Shown: piece after piece, positions 1-7,018 of the stretch
Numbering within the stretch: the stretch's first letter is position 1
Layout: every line of letters begins with the position of its first letter
Assembly: GCA_021777225.1 (NCBI GenBank)
Contig: JAJYDQ010000001.1
Span: 44,543 to 108,542, forward strand
DNA length: 64,000 nt
Direction of reading: 5' to 3'
Source of the DNA: Deltaproteobacteria bacterium
GTDB taxonomy: Bacteria; Desulfobacterota; Desulfomonilia; Desulfomonilales; Desulfomonilaceae
Notes under the pieces: model-generated
Seen by the model: the letters and a program-made list of their open reading frames with translations, nothing else
The model's database searches: none
Told to the model about the DNA's origin: nothing
Position numbers and translations under genes: made by a program

Positions 1-868
1 CTTTCCACAATTGCGGCGATTCCCAAACCTCCGCCGCCCCAGATGCACTCCAGTCCGTAACGAACTCCACGGCGTTGGGTATTTTCAATTCGTAGACCGT
101 CCGCAATCCGTGGCAGCAACAAGAGCAACACTGACAAAAGGCAGTCGGCATTTTCTGCACCTTTAACCAGGCGGTACGCACTAATTCAGCCCGTTCTCCG
201 ATTTCGATGACCTCCATTGCCTTATCGACACTATCTTCTTTACCGAGACCCCGTTCGATATAAAATTCCGCCACCGGGGAAAGCTGGAGGCACATCTCCT
301 CATGGGGCTTCTGGCAGCCCGTACCCAGCTATTTATTCTTCTTTCGGCAAATGCAGTCGGTTAGGGCTATCTTTTTCGTCTCCCTGATGATCTGCGAGGC
401 TAATTCAAAAGGATAGACTCGCAGAACAGTTGGAATGGGTTTTTCTACCGCAACGACCCTGATCCGCGGTGTCGATGAACTGAACATCTCCTTGGCCTGA
501 GGCGCATAGTAAGACTCGCTGATTTCAGCAAAATCCCTGTCCATCTTCTTCACCTGAAAATCCCAAAACCCAGGGGCATAAGGGACCAACATATAACTTC
601 TGTAACCTTCCCTATCCAAGGCAAAGATTTGTCCTTTGTCGGCCATCCTTTCCAGTAAAGAAACCAATTCATTAAAATCCTGGTTCAATCTCTGGGCAAT
701 TGCCGCGGCCGTCTCCGGCATCATCGTCAGGTTCAGGGCCATTTTCGCTTCTTCTTCATTAAAAATCCACTGCAGGATCTTCAACTCTACCTGTTCCTCC
801 GTTTCGGGGAATCCTAGGGGGTGCTGATGGAAATGGACCTGCAGTTTTTTATAAACCTCTGTTCGCAT
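1..868 (-). pseudogene. 4Fe-4S binding protein interrupted by an in-frame TAG (3' end off window)
   Basis: Reading leftwards from ATG 868, 179 codons end at TAG 329-331 just after the motif DCICRKKNK. The same frame stays open to base 1, continuing LGTGCQKPHEEMCLQ and later a Cys-rich block FCQCCSCCC, which is the usual second half of this family of small Fe-S proteins (CxCR, then GC..P.E.CL, then CxCCxCCC). The stop sits where family members usually carry a leucine or similar residue, so a TTG/TTA to TAG change is the simplest explanation. The N-terminal 100 residues look like a winged-helix-type region. It is the last gene of an operon with the MarR gene (70 bp upstream) and the QueG-like gene. 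Function is unknown; a nonsense mutation is more likely than recoding. Confidence 0.7.
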
Positions 869-938
869 CGGTTATCTCCTTCACATTTTCTTGATTTGTC
901 GTTTTCATAAAAAACCTGGACGAATCTTTCCTCCAGGT

Positions 939-1385
939 TTAGACCTCGCTTCCCTTGTCTGGGTTATCAAATTTCTTGAAAAGGCTTTGTAAGACGCTCT
1001 TGAACACTTCAATTTCTTCTTTGGAATACCCAGCTTTTATCTCATCGTTAATTTTCTTAATAATGGGTTTTACTTTTTTGCATTCTTTGATTCCATTAGG
1101 GGTAAGGTAAATTCTGAACGAACGCCTATCCCCCGAATCTGCTTTACGTCTAACAAAATCCGACTTTTCGAGACGGTCGATGAGGCCAGTGAGAGTAGGG
1201 TTTGCCACGGCCAAGGTCTTACTTAACTCGGTCATGGTTTGTCCATCATCATGCTGTAACAAAAAGAGGATACCCGCCTGCCCCAGGGTTACCTTGACAC
1301 CTTCAGTTAGAAGCACACTGGCGATATGGGTCCGCATTTTTTGTTGAGCCATAAAAACAAGATATATCAATCGGTCTTCGGCCAT
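939..1385 (-). CDS. MarR family transcriptional regulator
   Basis: 148 residues, normal MarR length. A winged helix-turn-helix spans about residues 30-100: LGQAGILFLLQHDDG, then MTELSKTLAVANPTLTGLIDRLE as recognition region, then the wing DSGDRRSFRIYLT with the conserved D.R. pattern. The C-terminal helices would form the dimer interface. It lies between two Fe-S protein genes on the same strand, 58 bp after the QueG-like gene and 70 bp before the interrupted ferredoxin-like gene, so all three probably form one operon. Two perfect palindromes overlap the promoter of the first gene (2230-2258), which suggests that this protein represses its own operon. The ligand is not predictable. Confidence 0.9.
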   Translation of the reverse strand: MAEDRLIYLVFMAQQKMRTHIASVLLTEGVKVTLGQAGILFLLQHDDGQTMTELSKTLAVANPTLTGLIDRLEKSDFVRRKADSGDRRSFRIYLTPNGIKECKKVKPIIKKINDEIKAGYSKEEIEVFKSVLQSLFKKFDNPDKGSEV

Positions 1386-1443
1386 AATTTATTAGACCCT
1401 GCAAGTCCTTTTCACGACACAAATATTCTAAAAATAGAACTTA

Positions 1444-2202
1444 CTAAGCAACATGAGGACACATTGCCACGCATTGGATACAAGTGTACATCGCATGATC
1501 ATCCACGCCTGTTACGTGATTGAGCATTTTCGCGTCTACGGGATCAAAAGCCTTTGTCTTCATGAGATAAGAGAAGACGGGAGTTTTTTGAGAATGTCTA
1601 GCACAGGCTGATCGGTCCACCTTTCCAATTTGATCGATGGCCCCGACAGGACAGATCTCCTGGCAAACATGACAGCCTTCAGGACATCCAATATTTTTTT
1701 GTTCCGGCCAAGTTATTTCCGGTAAAGTAGCTGATGTGACAAGGCCTCCAAGAATTAGCCTCGGACCATAATGAGAATTGAATAGTAGCCCGTTCTTCCC
1801 TGTTTTCCCTATTCCGACTAATTCCCCCATCTTGACCAATGACAGGAATCCCCAGAAGTCGCCCTTACCCCTTACATCATAAGGGAAGCATCCATAGACA
1901 GGAATGGCCTCCTCGCCGGTTTCTTCTATAATCCGTCCAAGCTGCATCAGCATCGCGTCGATATTCCGATAGTAGGTATTAGCCGCCCTCCAATAGGTCT
2001 GGTTCGCTCTTGCCCCGCACTTAAATATTCCTCTGGGAACCGGGATTCCCAGGCAAAGCAAGCTTTTTGAAGACGGGAGGAGATCAGAAGGTCTATAGTC
2101 TTGAATAGCGCTGTTTTCGAGACGTGCGGCCTCACAGATTCCGAAAACCGGAATGTCGTGTTGAGCCATGAACTCTTTGATCCTTTCTAACAGACCTTTC
2201 AT
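1444..2202 (-). CDS. QueG-like (epoxyqueuosine reductase-related) 4Fe-4S double-cluster protein
   Basis: 252 residues. The middle resembles the cobalamin-binding QueG/reductive-dehalogenase-type fold (YRNIDAMLMQLGRIIEETG, then PVYGCFPYDVRGKGDFWGF), followed by a ferredoxin pair: CPEGCHVCQEICPVGAI and, at the very end, CIQCVAMCPHVA. It is shorter than true QueG and lacks its C-terminal HEAT-like part, so it is better seen as a related soluble Fe-S redox protein than as a tRNA-modification enzyme. The start at 2202 is preceded by AAGGAGG at good spacing. It is the first gene of the MarR operon, with a recognisable promoter at 2244-2272. Its electron donor and substrate are unknown. Confidence 0.75.
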   Translation of the reverse strand: MKGLLERIKEFMAQHDIPVFGICEAARLENSAIQDYRPSDLLPSSKSLLCLGIPVPRGIFKCGARANQTYWRAANTYYRNIDAMLMQLGRIIEETGEEAIPVYGCFPYDVRGKGDFWGFLSLVKMGELVGIGKTGKNGLLFNSHYGPRLILGGLVTSATLPEITWPEQKNIGCPEGCHVCQEICPVGAIDQIGKVDRSACARHSQKTPVFSYLMKTKAFDPVDAKMLNHVTGVDDHAMYTCIQCVAMCPHVA

Positions 2203-2229
2203 CAGGCGTACCTCCTTGAGATGATATTC

Positions 2230-2272
2230 AGTTAGTTGCCTAACTATTAGCCTGCTAACTATTTTGTGTCAA
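2230..2272 (-). promoter_or_regulatory. Promoter with two palindromic operators (MarR-type)
   Basis: On the minus strand TTGACA (2267-2272) is followed, after 17 bp, by TAATAG (2244-2249). Two perfect palindromes overlap the downstream half: TTAGCCTGCTAA (2247-2258) and AGTTAGTTGCCTAACT (2230-2245; arms AGTTAG/CTAACT). They share the half-site GTTAG/CTAAC and are centred 15 bp apart. The regulator encoded as second gene of this operon is the obvious candidate to bind here. The IS element begins only 12 bp upstream of the -35 box. Confidence 0.65.
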
Positions 2273-2361
2273 CAAAAAAATTAATGGTCTGACAAAAAAT
2301 GAACACTGGTTTAAGTGCAAAAGCTGCTCTAAATTTAGTCAAAATAGAAGGAGCAGTGAAA

Positions 2362-2664
2362 ATGGCTAGAGGAAGCAGAAAGAATCACGGGACAGCGTTC
2401 AAGGCTAAGGTGGCGTTGGAGGCTATTAGGGAACAACAGACGCTTTCTGAGTTGGCGGATCGTTTCCAGGTCCATAGGAATCAGATAGCTAAATGGAAAA
2501 AGCAACTCCTTGATCGGGCCGAAGAAGTATTCTCCAAAGAAAGAACACCTGACAACGATCCAGGCGTTAAGGAGCTAGACGCGAAGATAGGTCGTCTGAC
2601 TATGGAGAATGATTTTTTATCCGTTGCGCTCGGTCGCATCGGGGATACGAGCGCAAAACGATGA
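2362..2664 (+). CDS. IS3-family transposase OrfA (helix-turn-helix)
   Basis: 100 residues from ATG 2362, chosen because AAGGAG sits 7-10 bp upstream; the frame is open further, to 2299, inside the terminal repeat. The protein has the typical OrfA layout: basic N terminus, HTH (LSELADRFQVHRNQIAKWKK) at residues 28-47, then a leucine-rich coiled-coil segment (LDAKIGRLTMENDFL) used for multimerisation and fusion with OrfB. It ends at TGA 2662-2664, overlapping the ATG of orfB by four bases. In this family OrfA binds the terminal repeats, and an OrfAB fusion made by frameshifting is the active transposase. Confidence 0.88.
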   Translation: MARGSRKNHGTAFKAKVALEAIREQQTLSELADRFQVHRNQIAKWKKQLLDRAEEVFSKERTPDNDPGVKELDAKIGRLTMENDFLSVALGRIGDTSAKR

Positions 2665-3491
2665 TCATGCGAGATCATAAGTTGCCGATTGTCAGACAGT
2701 GCCGGATTCTTCAAATTGCCCGGTCATGGGTTTATCGTAAGCCTGTCCAGGATAGGGAGCGTAATCAGGATTTAAAACAGTTAATTAAAGAGATACACTC
2801 CAAACACCCAGATCTTGGAAGTAGACGAATGTGCGACGCATTGCGAGACCGAGGCTACAGCATAGGCCGATACGCCGTGAGGACACTGATGCGCAATATG
2901 GGTATTAAGACAGTTTATCGTAAACCCAACTTGTCCAAGAGTCATCCTGACCACAGGAAGTGCCCTTATCTTTTACGGGGCTTGGAAATTAAACAGCCCA
3001 ATCAGGTTTGGGCGACGGATATAACTTACATACCAATGGCGAGAGGCAATTGTTATCTGGTGGCTATTATAGACTGGGCGACTCGTCTGATGCTGTCATG
3101 GAGGTTGTCTAACACAATGGATACCACTTTCTGTCTGGATGCGCTTCATGAAGCGATAGACCGATACGGGACCCCTGAAATTTTCAACTCAGACCAGGGC
3201 AGTCAATTCACGTCCGAGGAATTCACGAGTTCGCTTATTTCTAATGAGATCAAGATCAGCATGGATGGAAAAGGTAGATGGGTTGATAACGTCATTATTG
3301 AACGAGCATGGAAAAGTGTCAAATATGAAGAAGTTTACCTGAAGGCTTATGAATCAATGGCTGAAGCCAAAGAGGCTCTCGATGCCTATTTCGAGTATTA
3401 CAATTGTGAGCGACGCCATCAGAGCCTTGACAGAAGAACACCCTATGAAGTTTACTGGGGTTACCTACCAGAACAGAGGGCAGCGGCATGA
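2661..3491 (+). CDS. IS3-family transposase OrfB (DDE integrase domain)
   Basis: 276 residues in the -1 frame relative to orfA, with overlapping ATGA. An HTH_21-like region (residues 45-95, LGSRRMCDALRDRGYSIGR) precedes an rve integrase core. The catalytic residues are visible: Asp in WATDITYIPM, Asp in FNSDQGSQFTS, and Glu in NVIIERAWKSVKYEE. The C-terminal signature YNCERRHQSLDRRTPYEVYWG is typical. The reading frame is intact, so the element could be active or recently active. The orfA/orfB overlap allows translational coupling or programmed -1 frameshifting; a run AAAAC lies just before the overlap. Confidence 0.92.
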   Translation: MIMRDHKLPIVRQCRILQIARSWVYRKPVQDRERNQDLKQLIKEIHSKHPDLGSRRMCDALRDRGYSIGRYAVRTLMRNMGIKTVYRKPNLSKSHPDHRKCPYLLRGLEIKQPNQVWATDITYIPMARGNCYLVAIIDWATRLMLSWRLSNTMDTTFCLDALHEAIDRYGTPEIFNSDQGSQFTSEEFTSSLISNEIKISMDGKGRWVDNVIIERAWKSVKYEEVYLKAYESMAEAKEALDAYFEYYNCERRHQSLDRRTPYEVYWGYLPEQRAAA

Positions 3492-3519
3492 ACAAGCAGC
3501 TTGCACTTAAAGATCGCGT

Positions 3520-3645
3520 TCAACTGTCCCAAAACTTCGGACCATCGCTGACTGCCCAGTCATCATCCTGACCGTAACCGTAACCCAAGTTGGTAAGAAT
3601 CCCGATTATCGTCCAGATAATTACAACTGTCCAAAAGATGCCCAT
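3520..3645 (-). pseudogene. Small membrane protein gene truncated by the IS right end
   Basis: From ATG 3645 (preceded by AGGGAG) a 41-codon frame encodes MGIFWTVVIIWTIIGILTN, a single hydrophobic segment, then a polar tail GYGYGQDDDWAV. Only 3545-3645 is chromosomal; the last residues and the stop codon come from the IS terminal repeat. The native C terminus is therefore missing, and no continuation is seen left of the IS. Too short for homology by eye. The hydrophobic segment, ribosome binding site and the repeated GTGTC sites upstream make a real, now hybrid, gene plausible. Confidence 0.45.
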
Positions 3646-3723
3646 TTCTCTTGCTCCCTATGACAGGAATACGACCCAGTTGCCTGTTGTTTCTCTCTTT
3701 GCAGCGGATCTCCTCCAGAAATC

Positions 3724-3793
3724 GGTGTGTCCGCCTCCCTGATTTTGCCTACGATATGCGATTGTAAAGGACACGCGTGTCAAATGGGGACAC
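3724..3793. promoter_or_regulatory. Cluster of GTGTC/GACAC half-sites
   Basis: Four copies of a GTGTCC-type half-site occur within 70 bp upstream of the small membrane gene: GTGTCC near 3727, the perfect palindrome GACACGCGTGTC at 3770-3781, and GGACAC at 3788-3793. On the minus strand TTGACA overlaps the palindrome. The arrangement resembles an operator array for a dimeric regulator. No regulator is identified. Confidence 0.35.
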
Positions 3794-3913
3794 ACGTTTT
3801 TGGATTTTTCATATTTTTTTTGATTAGGGTAATTTTTTTCAGGCTATCTGGAAACTGGTCTAAATAGGGCGCAATTGAGCTACAAGCCACGGAGCAGAGT
3901 GTTCGGGGCTAGT

Positions 3914-4099
3914 CTATTCAACATATTTTTCCATGAATTCTCTAGTGATCTTACCAAGGCGCGCATCAACAATCTCGTAAACAATCTCGTAAACTTTGTT
4001 CACAATTGGTTCTGGAACACCACCGTAAAAGGCTTGAGCGATTCCACCAGTGATGCAGGTCACTGTGTCGGTGTCACCGCCAAGAGAAACCGCTGTCAT
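3914..4099 (-). pseudogene. ADP-ribosylglycohydrolase C-terminal remnant
   Basis: The 61-residue frame begins MTAVSLGGDTDTVTCITGG and continues AQAFYGGVPEPI. SLGGDTDT is the metal-binding motif near the C terminus of DraG/ADP-ribosylglycohydrolases, whose full length is about 250-300 residues. Everything upstream of the motif is gone and the preceding DNA belongs to an unrelated nucleotidyltransferase gene whose stop codon overlaps (ATGA, 4096-4099). The sequence VYEIVYEIV contains a small in-frame duplication. This is a truncated gene tail created by recombination, and no activity is expected. Confidence 0.7.
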
Positions 4100-4780
4100 A
4101 TCCCCAACTGTTCATATGGGAAGTCTATTCTCTCGCAGGAGGTCTGGATTTGTTTCTTTGTCCGGGGTCCAAGCTTTTCTGAATTAGCAATATCTTGTAA
4201 TATTTGGGCATCGAGAATCCCTGACAATGATCTGCATTGGGAAAGGTCTTTTCCTCTCTTGGAGCTGTCTGTTCTTCTATTTGCTATGATTAACTTGTGA
4301 ACAAAAAAGGCTTCAGGAATTGGGATATGAATATAAAAATCATCCGTATCAACCCTTTCCGTGAAATTCAGCAACATGCGTATAAAAGGTAATGGTTGTG
4401 CGTGAATATTCCACTCACGAATTAAAGTAATGCCTGACTCCTTTGTCCTGGACAATAAATTCAATTCGGAAACCAGGGATTATGAATCGTTGTATACCGT
4501 CACTAGAAAAGTCCGGTATCGCCCCAATTTTCTGTAAGACCTTCTTCAGGTCAACGCCTGTACCTTCTTTATAGGTCGCAAGTTGAAGAACAGCCAAGTC
4601 AATATCAGAGGTAACCAGCGCAAAAGCGATATTGTGAATCGCTCGATAATAGAACATAGCCCAACTTCCAATGAGAACAGAGCGTTCAAAAAAACCTACA
4701 TGCGACAAAGCCGAGAGAACCTCACCTACATGGTCAGGTATGAATCTTTTTACTTCTTGATATTCCAAGTATTTTGTCAA
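4096..4780 (-). pseudogene. Nucleotidyltransferase-fold protein, broken by a frameshift
   Basis: Two frames together make one protein. The first (from 4780) has the nucleotidyltransferase signature GSWAMFYYR followed by TSDIDLAV and RIEFIVQDKG, then runs to an early stop at 4415. The second frame (to 4096) continues naturally with GITLIREWNIHAQPLPFIRMLL, PEAFFVHKLIIANRR and a helical C terminus. A single extra base around 4432-4450, near the A-rich AGGACAAAGGAG, would explain the shift. The family (GSx.. DxDL nucleotidyltransferase, about 220 residues) often sits behind a small partner gene, as here. Substrate is unknown; some relatives belong to toxin-antitoxin or phage-defence pairs, which is only an analogy here. 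Confidence 0.6.
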
Positions 4781-5054
4781 TGTATCGAATCCTGTCCTGG
4801 TAAGATTTTATCTCAAGGATGATCTTGTCCCTCGACTCGAGACGTTTTTGCATTTCGGGGAACTCGGTCCAGGAAATGTGCTGATTTACGATTTTCCCCA
4901 TGTTACTGTATTTCAGACAAGGATACTCATAGACCTTGAGCGTTTTTTTGTTCACTCGTTTGCGGATGCCGAGTTTACCTTTGGGATATTCTTGAACCTT
5001 CAGCTTGAGAGAAGATAGAACGTCCTGGCACTGGCGATATTCATCGAATAACAT
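4734..5054 (-). CDS. Small basic hypothetical protein, partner of the nucleotidyltransferase
   Basis: 106 residues, start ATG 5054. The middle has KGKLGIRKRVNKKTLKVYEYPCLKY, a pattern of two short beta strands with many lysines and a Y.YPCLKY core, reminiscent of the DUF6788-like proteins that read 'KGsIrkR..kg..YyYl.yr'. The rest is helical with charged residues (FPEMQKRLESRDKIILEIKS). It overlaps the following nucleotidyltransferase gene by 47 bp, so the two were probably translated together. A role as nucleic-acid-binding partner or antitoxin-like protein is inferred only from pairing. An inverted repeat lies about 55-100 bp upstream. Confidence 0.5.
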   Translation of the reverse strand: MLFDEYRQCQDVLSSLKLKVQEYPKGKLGIRKRVNKKTLKVYEYPCLKYSNMGKIVNQHISWTEFPEMQKRLESRDKIILEIKSYQDRIRYIDKILGISRSKKIHT

Positions 5055-5431
5055 GCCTCTAATCCAGTTGTCACTTTCCGCCTTTGCATCACCCTTTAAC
5101 CTTCTTGTTTTCCACCATAACTGCCCTTATTTTAACCATTATTGGTGGAAACAGCAATTACTGATTTCTGACAACTGAACTACCTATACTATCTCACTGC
5201 CTAGAATGCTCCTGAAAATTATTGCTCATTTCTATTGTTGTGTGTCGCTGGATGACACGGGTTGGGAATAGAATGAAAAAAGCGGCCGCTTTTTATGGCC
5301 GGAAAATACAAAAGTCGAGTTATTATGAGTAAGAAAAATGATAGAAATAGTCTTGTGGCTAATGTATCATCAGTTTGGTCTTATTGGGGAAAATCAGAGC
5401 TGGAAACATTTAGTCGCCGAAACGGGGGTTT
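5055..5431. other. Intergenic region with two palindromic elements
   Basis: The 377 bp separate divergent genes. It holds an inverted repeat with arms TTTCCACCA (5109-5117) and TGGTGGAAA (5143-5151), placed where an operator for the leftward gene would be. It also holds a perfect palindrome with arms AAAAAGCGG/CCGCTTTTT at 5277-5294, which could act as a weak bidirectional terminator because it ends in T5 on both strands. No RNA gene or further coding region is seen. Confidence 0.4.
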
Positions 5432-5680
5432 ATGATGAAAGCTGCAGTTGTCGGCATCATTTTGATCCTATTACCATTAGTCAGTTCAGCTTCTGACAGA
5501 AGCGTAACGGTTAGGGACCGTTACGGAAATATCGTAGAAACAAAAGACCGATATGGGGATGAGACGGTAGTGCGTGACGGTTCCGGAAACATCACTCGCA
5601 CTGAGCATTACGACGGCCAGGGTCAAAAATCCATACGTGACAGAGCGGGGAATATTATTGCGACCGAAGATAGAGATTGA
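5432..5680 (+). CDS. Small secreted protein with YD/RHS-like repeats
   Basis: 82 residues with a clear Sec signal peptide (MKAAVVGIILILLPLVSSAS, predicted cleavage after about residue 20). The mature part is a short series of degenerate repeats: DRYGNIVETKD, DRYGDETVVRD, GSGNITRTEHYD, RAGNIIATEDRD. These resemble YD/RHS repeats (G.. .. .Y/D), but only four or five units are present, so this is not a toxin-delivering RHS protein. GGGGG upstream of ATGATG serves as ribosome binding site; the start may be either ATG (5432 or 5435). It is followed 63 bp later by a WYL regulator. Probably exported to the periplasm; function unknown. Confidence 0.6.
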   Translation: MMKAAVVGIILILLPLVSSASDRSVTVRDRYGNIVETKDRYGDETVVRDGSGNITRTEHYDGQGQKSIRDRAGNIIATEDRD

Positions 5681-5743
5681 TGAACTGAAGCCATTGGAAT
5701 TAATGTTCATTACTACTGACCATACAACAGGAAGGGACCCGAC

Positions 5744-6742
5744 ATGCGTGGAACTCAAATGGCCCGACAATGGAAAATCATCCGGTTGATGGAGTCTCAC
5801 AAATACGGGATTAGCGGGAACGAACTCGCCATTGAACTTAAGACGCCTCTCCGGACTATCTACCGCGACCTGAAGGCAATCGAGGAGGCGGGGTTCCCCC
5901 TTTATACCGACAAAGACGGTAAGAATTCGGTCTGGAAAATGGTTGACACATTCAGGAAGGATTTCCCAATTCCGATGACAACGACTGAGTTGATGGCTCT
6001 TCACATGAGTCGAGACCTGTTGAGCATTTTGCATGGGACCATTTTCCACGATAGCATCGAAACTCTCTTTCAGAAGGTCAAGGCAGCCCTGTTGCCAGAA
6101 ACCATCATATTTATGGAAAAGGTATCAGGTTCCCTTAAGGTTGATTTTGGACCTACGAAAAGCTTTTCGGGGTTGAATGAAATCGTCAAGGATCTAAGTG
6201 AAGCCACTACGTCAAGGAAACGTGTTGAGATCATGTACCAGGCGGTGTCAACCGGAAAGATTACGAAACGCAAGGTTGATCCATATCAGGTGTGGGTCAT
6301 GAGCGGCAGCTTTTACCTGATGGCGTTCTGTAATTTCAGAAACGCCATTCGGACGTTCGCAATGGACCGGATAAAGAGTTACTCGATAACCGACGAATCG
6401 TTCGAAATGTCTGAGGACTTCAAACTCGAAGACTATCTCCAAGCAGCCTTCCGGGTCATGCGGGGCAAACCGGAGAAGGTCAGATTCAGGCTCACTCCTG
6501 GGGCTGCTCATGTTGTCAGGGAGCGTATATGGCACCCTACTCAGGAGTTGCGCGAGATAGAGGGCGGCGGCATAGAGATTTCAGTTGAAGTTCCTATCAA
6601 CTATGAAATTATCTCCTGGATCATGGGGTTTGGGTCGGCGGCTGAAGTCATTCAACCGGAATCGCTACGGAAGCGAGTCATGCAGGAGTTTGACATGGCC
6701 TCCAGACAATACCGGAAGCGCTTTTCGCAAAAAAATAATTAA
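5744..6742 (+). CDS. WYL-domain transcriptional regulator (DeoR-type HTH)
   Basis: 332 residues, typical length for WYL regulators. The N-terminal winged helix covers residues 8-60 (WKIIRLMESHKYGISGNELA, then TPLRTIYRDLKAIEEAGFPL). The WYL domain lies at about 150-230, with PYQVWVMSGSFYLMAFC in place of the WYL core and an arginine-containing strand FAMDRIKSYSIT. A C-terminal WCX extension ends at about 325 (YEIISWIMGFGSAAEVI). AGGAAGG lies 9 bp before ATG 5744. WYL domains bind nucleic acid or nucleotide ligands and often control stress or defence genes, but no defence system is seen nearby apart from the broken nucleotidyltransferase pair. Confidence 0.88.
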   Translation: MRGTQMARQWKIIRLMESHKYGISGNELAIELKTPLRTIYRDLKAIEEAGFPLYTDKDGKNSVWKMVDTFRKDFPIPMTTTELMALHMSRDLLSILHGTIFHDSIETLFQKVKAALLPETIIFMEKVSGSLKVDFGPTKSFSGLNEIVKDLSEATTSRKRVEIMYQAVSTGKITKRKVDPYQVWVMSGSFYLMAFCNFRNAIRTFAMDRIKSYSITDESFEMSEDFKLEDYLQAAFRVMRGKPEKVRFRLTPGAAHVVRERIWHPTQELREIEGGGIEISVEVPINYEIISWIMGFGSAAEVIQPESLRKRVMQEFDMASRQYRKRFSQKNN

Positions 6743-7018
6743 CTGAAAAATAATTAAAATAATTTTGGAACGTGTATCCTTGTTTAGCACGCGTGGCGAG
6801 CATGATGGGGTCATTATGATCAAAAGGAGACCATCATGACTGCCCACAAGTCTGAAACCATTATTTCGATGTGTTGCGTCGAACGGGGCAGATGGTCTTA
6901 TCGCGGACTGAGGGGTTCGGAAGGGGAAAGAAGAAGAGACCTGATTAGAGGGGATAGCGGGCGCAATGAAGCCTACAGTGGCCAATCGGGAGCCACCGCC
7001 TTAAAGGCGATGGAGCGT
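6743..7018. other. Intergenic region with an orphan ribosome binding site and short reading frame
   Basis: An AT-rich stretch is followed by AAAAGGAGACCATC-ATG at 6836, an excellent ribosome binding site and start. The frame begins MTAHKSETIISMCCVERGRW but then runs into Arg/Gly-rich, low-complexity sequence and on through the antisense strand of the next gene. It looks like the preserved 5' end of a lost gene. Nothing else is recognised. Confidence 0.3.

Larger units (their letters stand above)
2285..3544 (+). mobile_element. IS3-family insertion sequence, complete (about 1.26 kb)
   Basis: The element contains overlapping orfA and orfB and is bounded by imperfect inverted ends: TGGTCTGACA at 2285-2294 and, inverted, TGGTCCGAAG at 3535-3544. 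A second matching block, TTTAAGTGCAA followed by GCTGCT, lies inside both ends. The size and the 5'-TG..CA-3' tips fit the IS3 family. No flanking target duplication is seen (TAA on the left, TCG on the right), so the insertion may have been followed by a deletion or recombination. The right end cuts a small membrane-protein gene. Confidence 0.8.

Noticed and set aside
329..331. Pyrrolysine or other recoding at TAG
   Set aside because: Protein is not a methylamine methyltransferase, no PYLIS-like structure or pyl genes are seen, and other genes in the window use TAG as a plain stop.
3875..4300. Rightward 141-codon open frame
   Set aside because: It is antisense to the ADP-ribosylglycohydrolase remnant and the nucleotidyltransferase gene, which show real motifs; no ribosome binding site or family resemblance.
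5277..5294. Strong bidirectional terminator
   Set aside because: The palindrome has almost no loop space and only a short G/C stem, so termination efficiency would be low.
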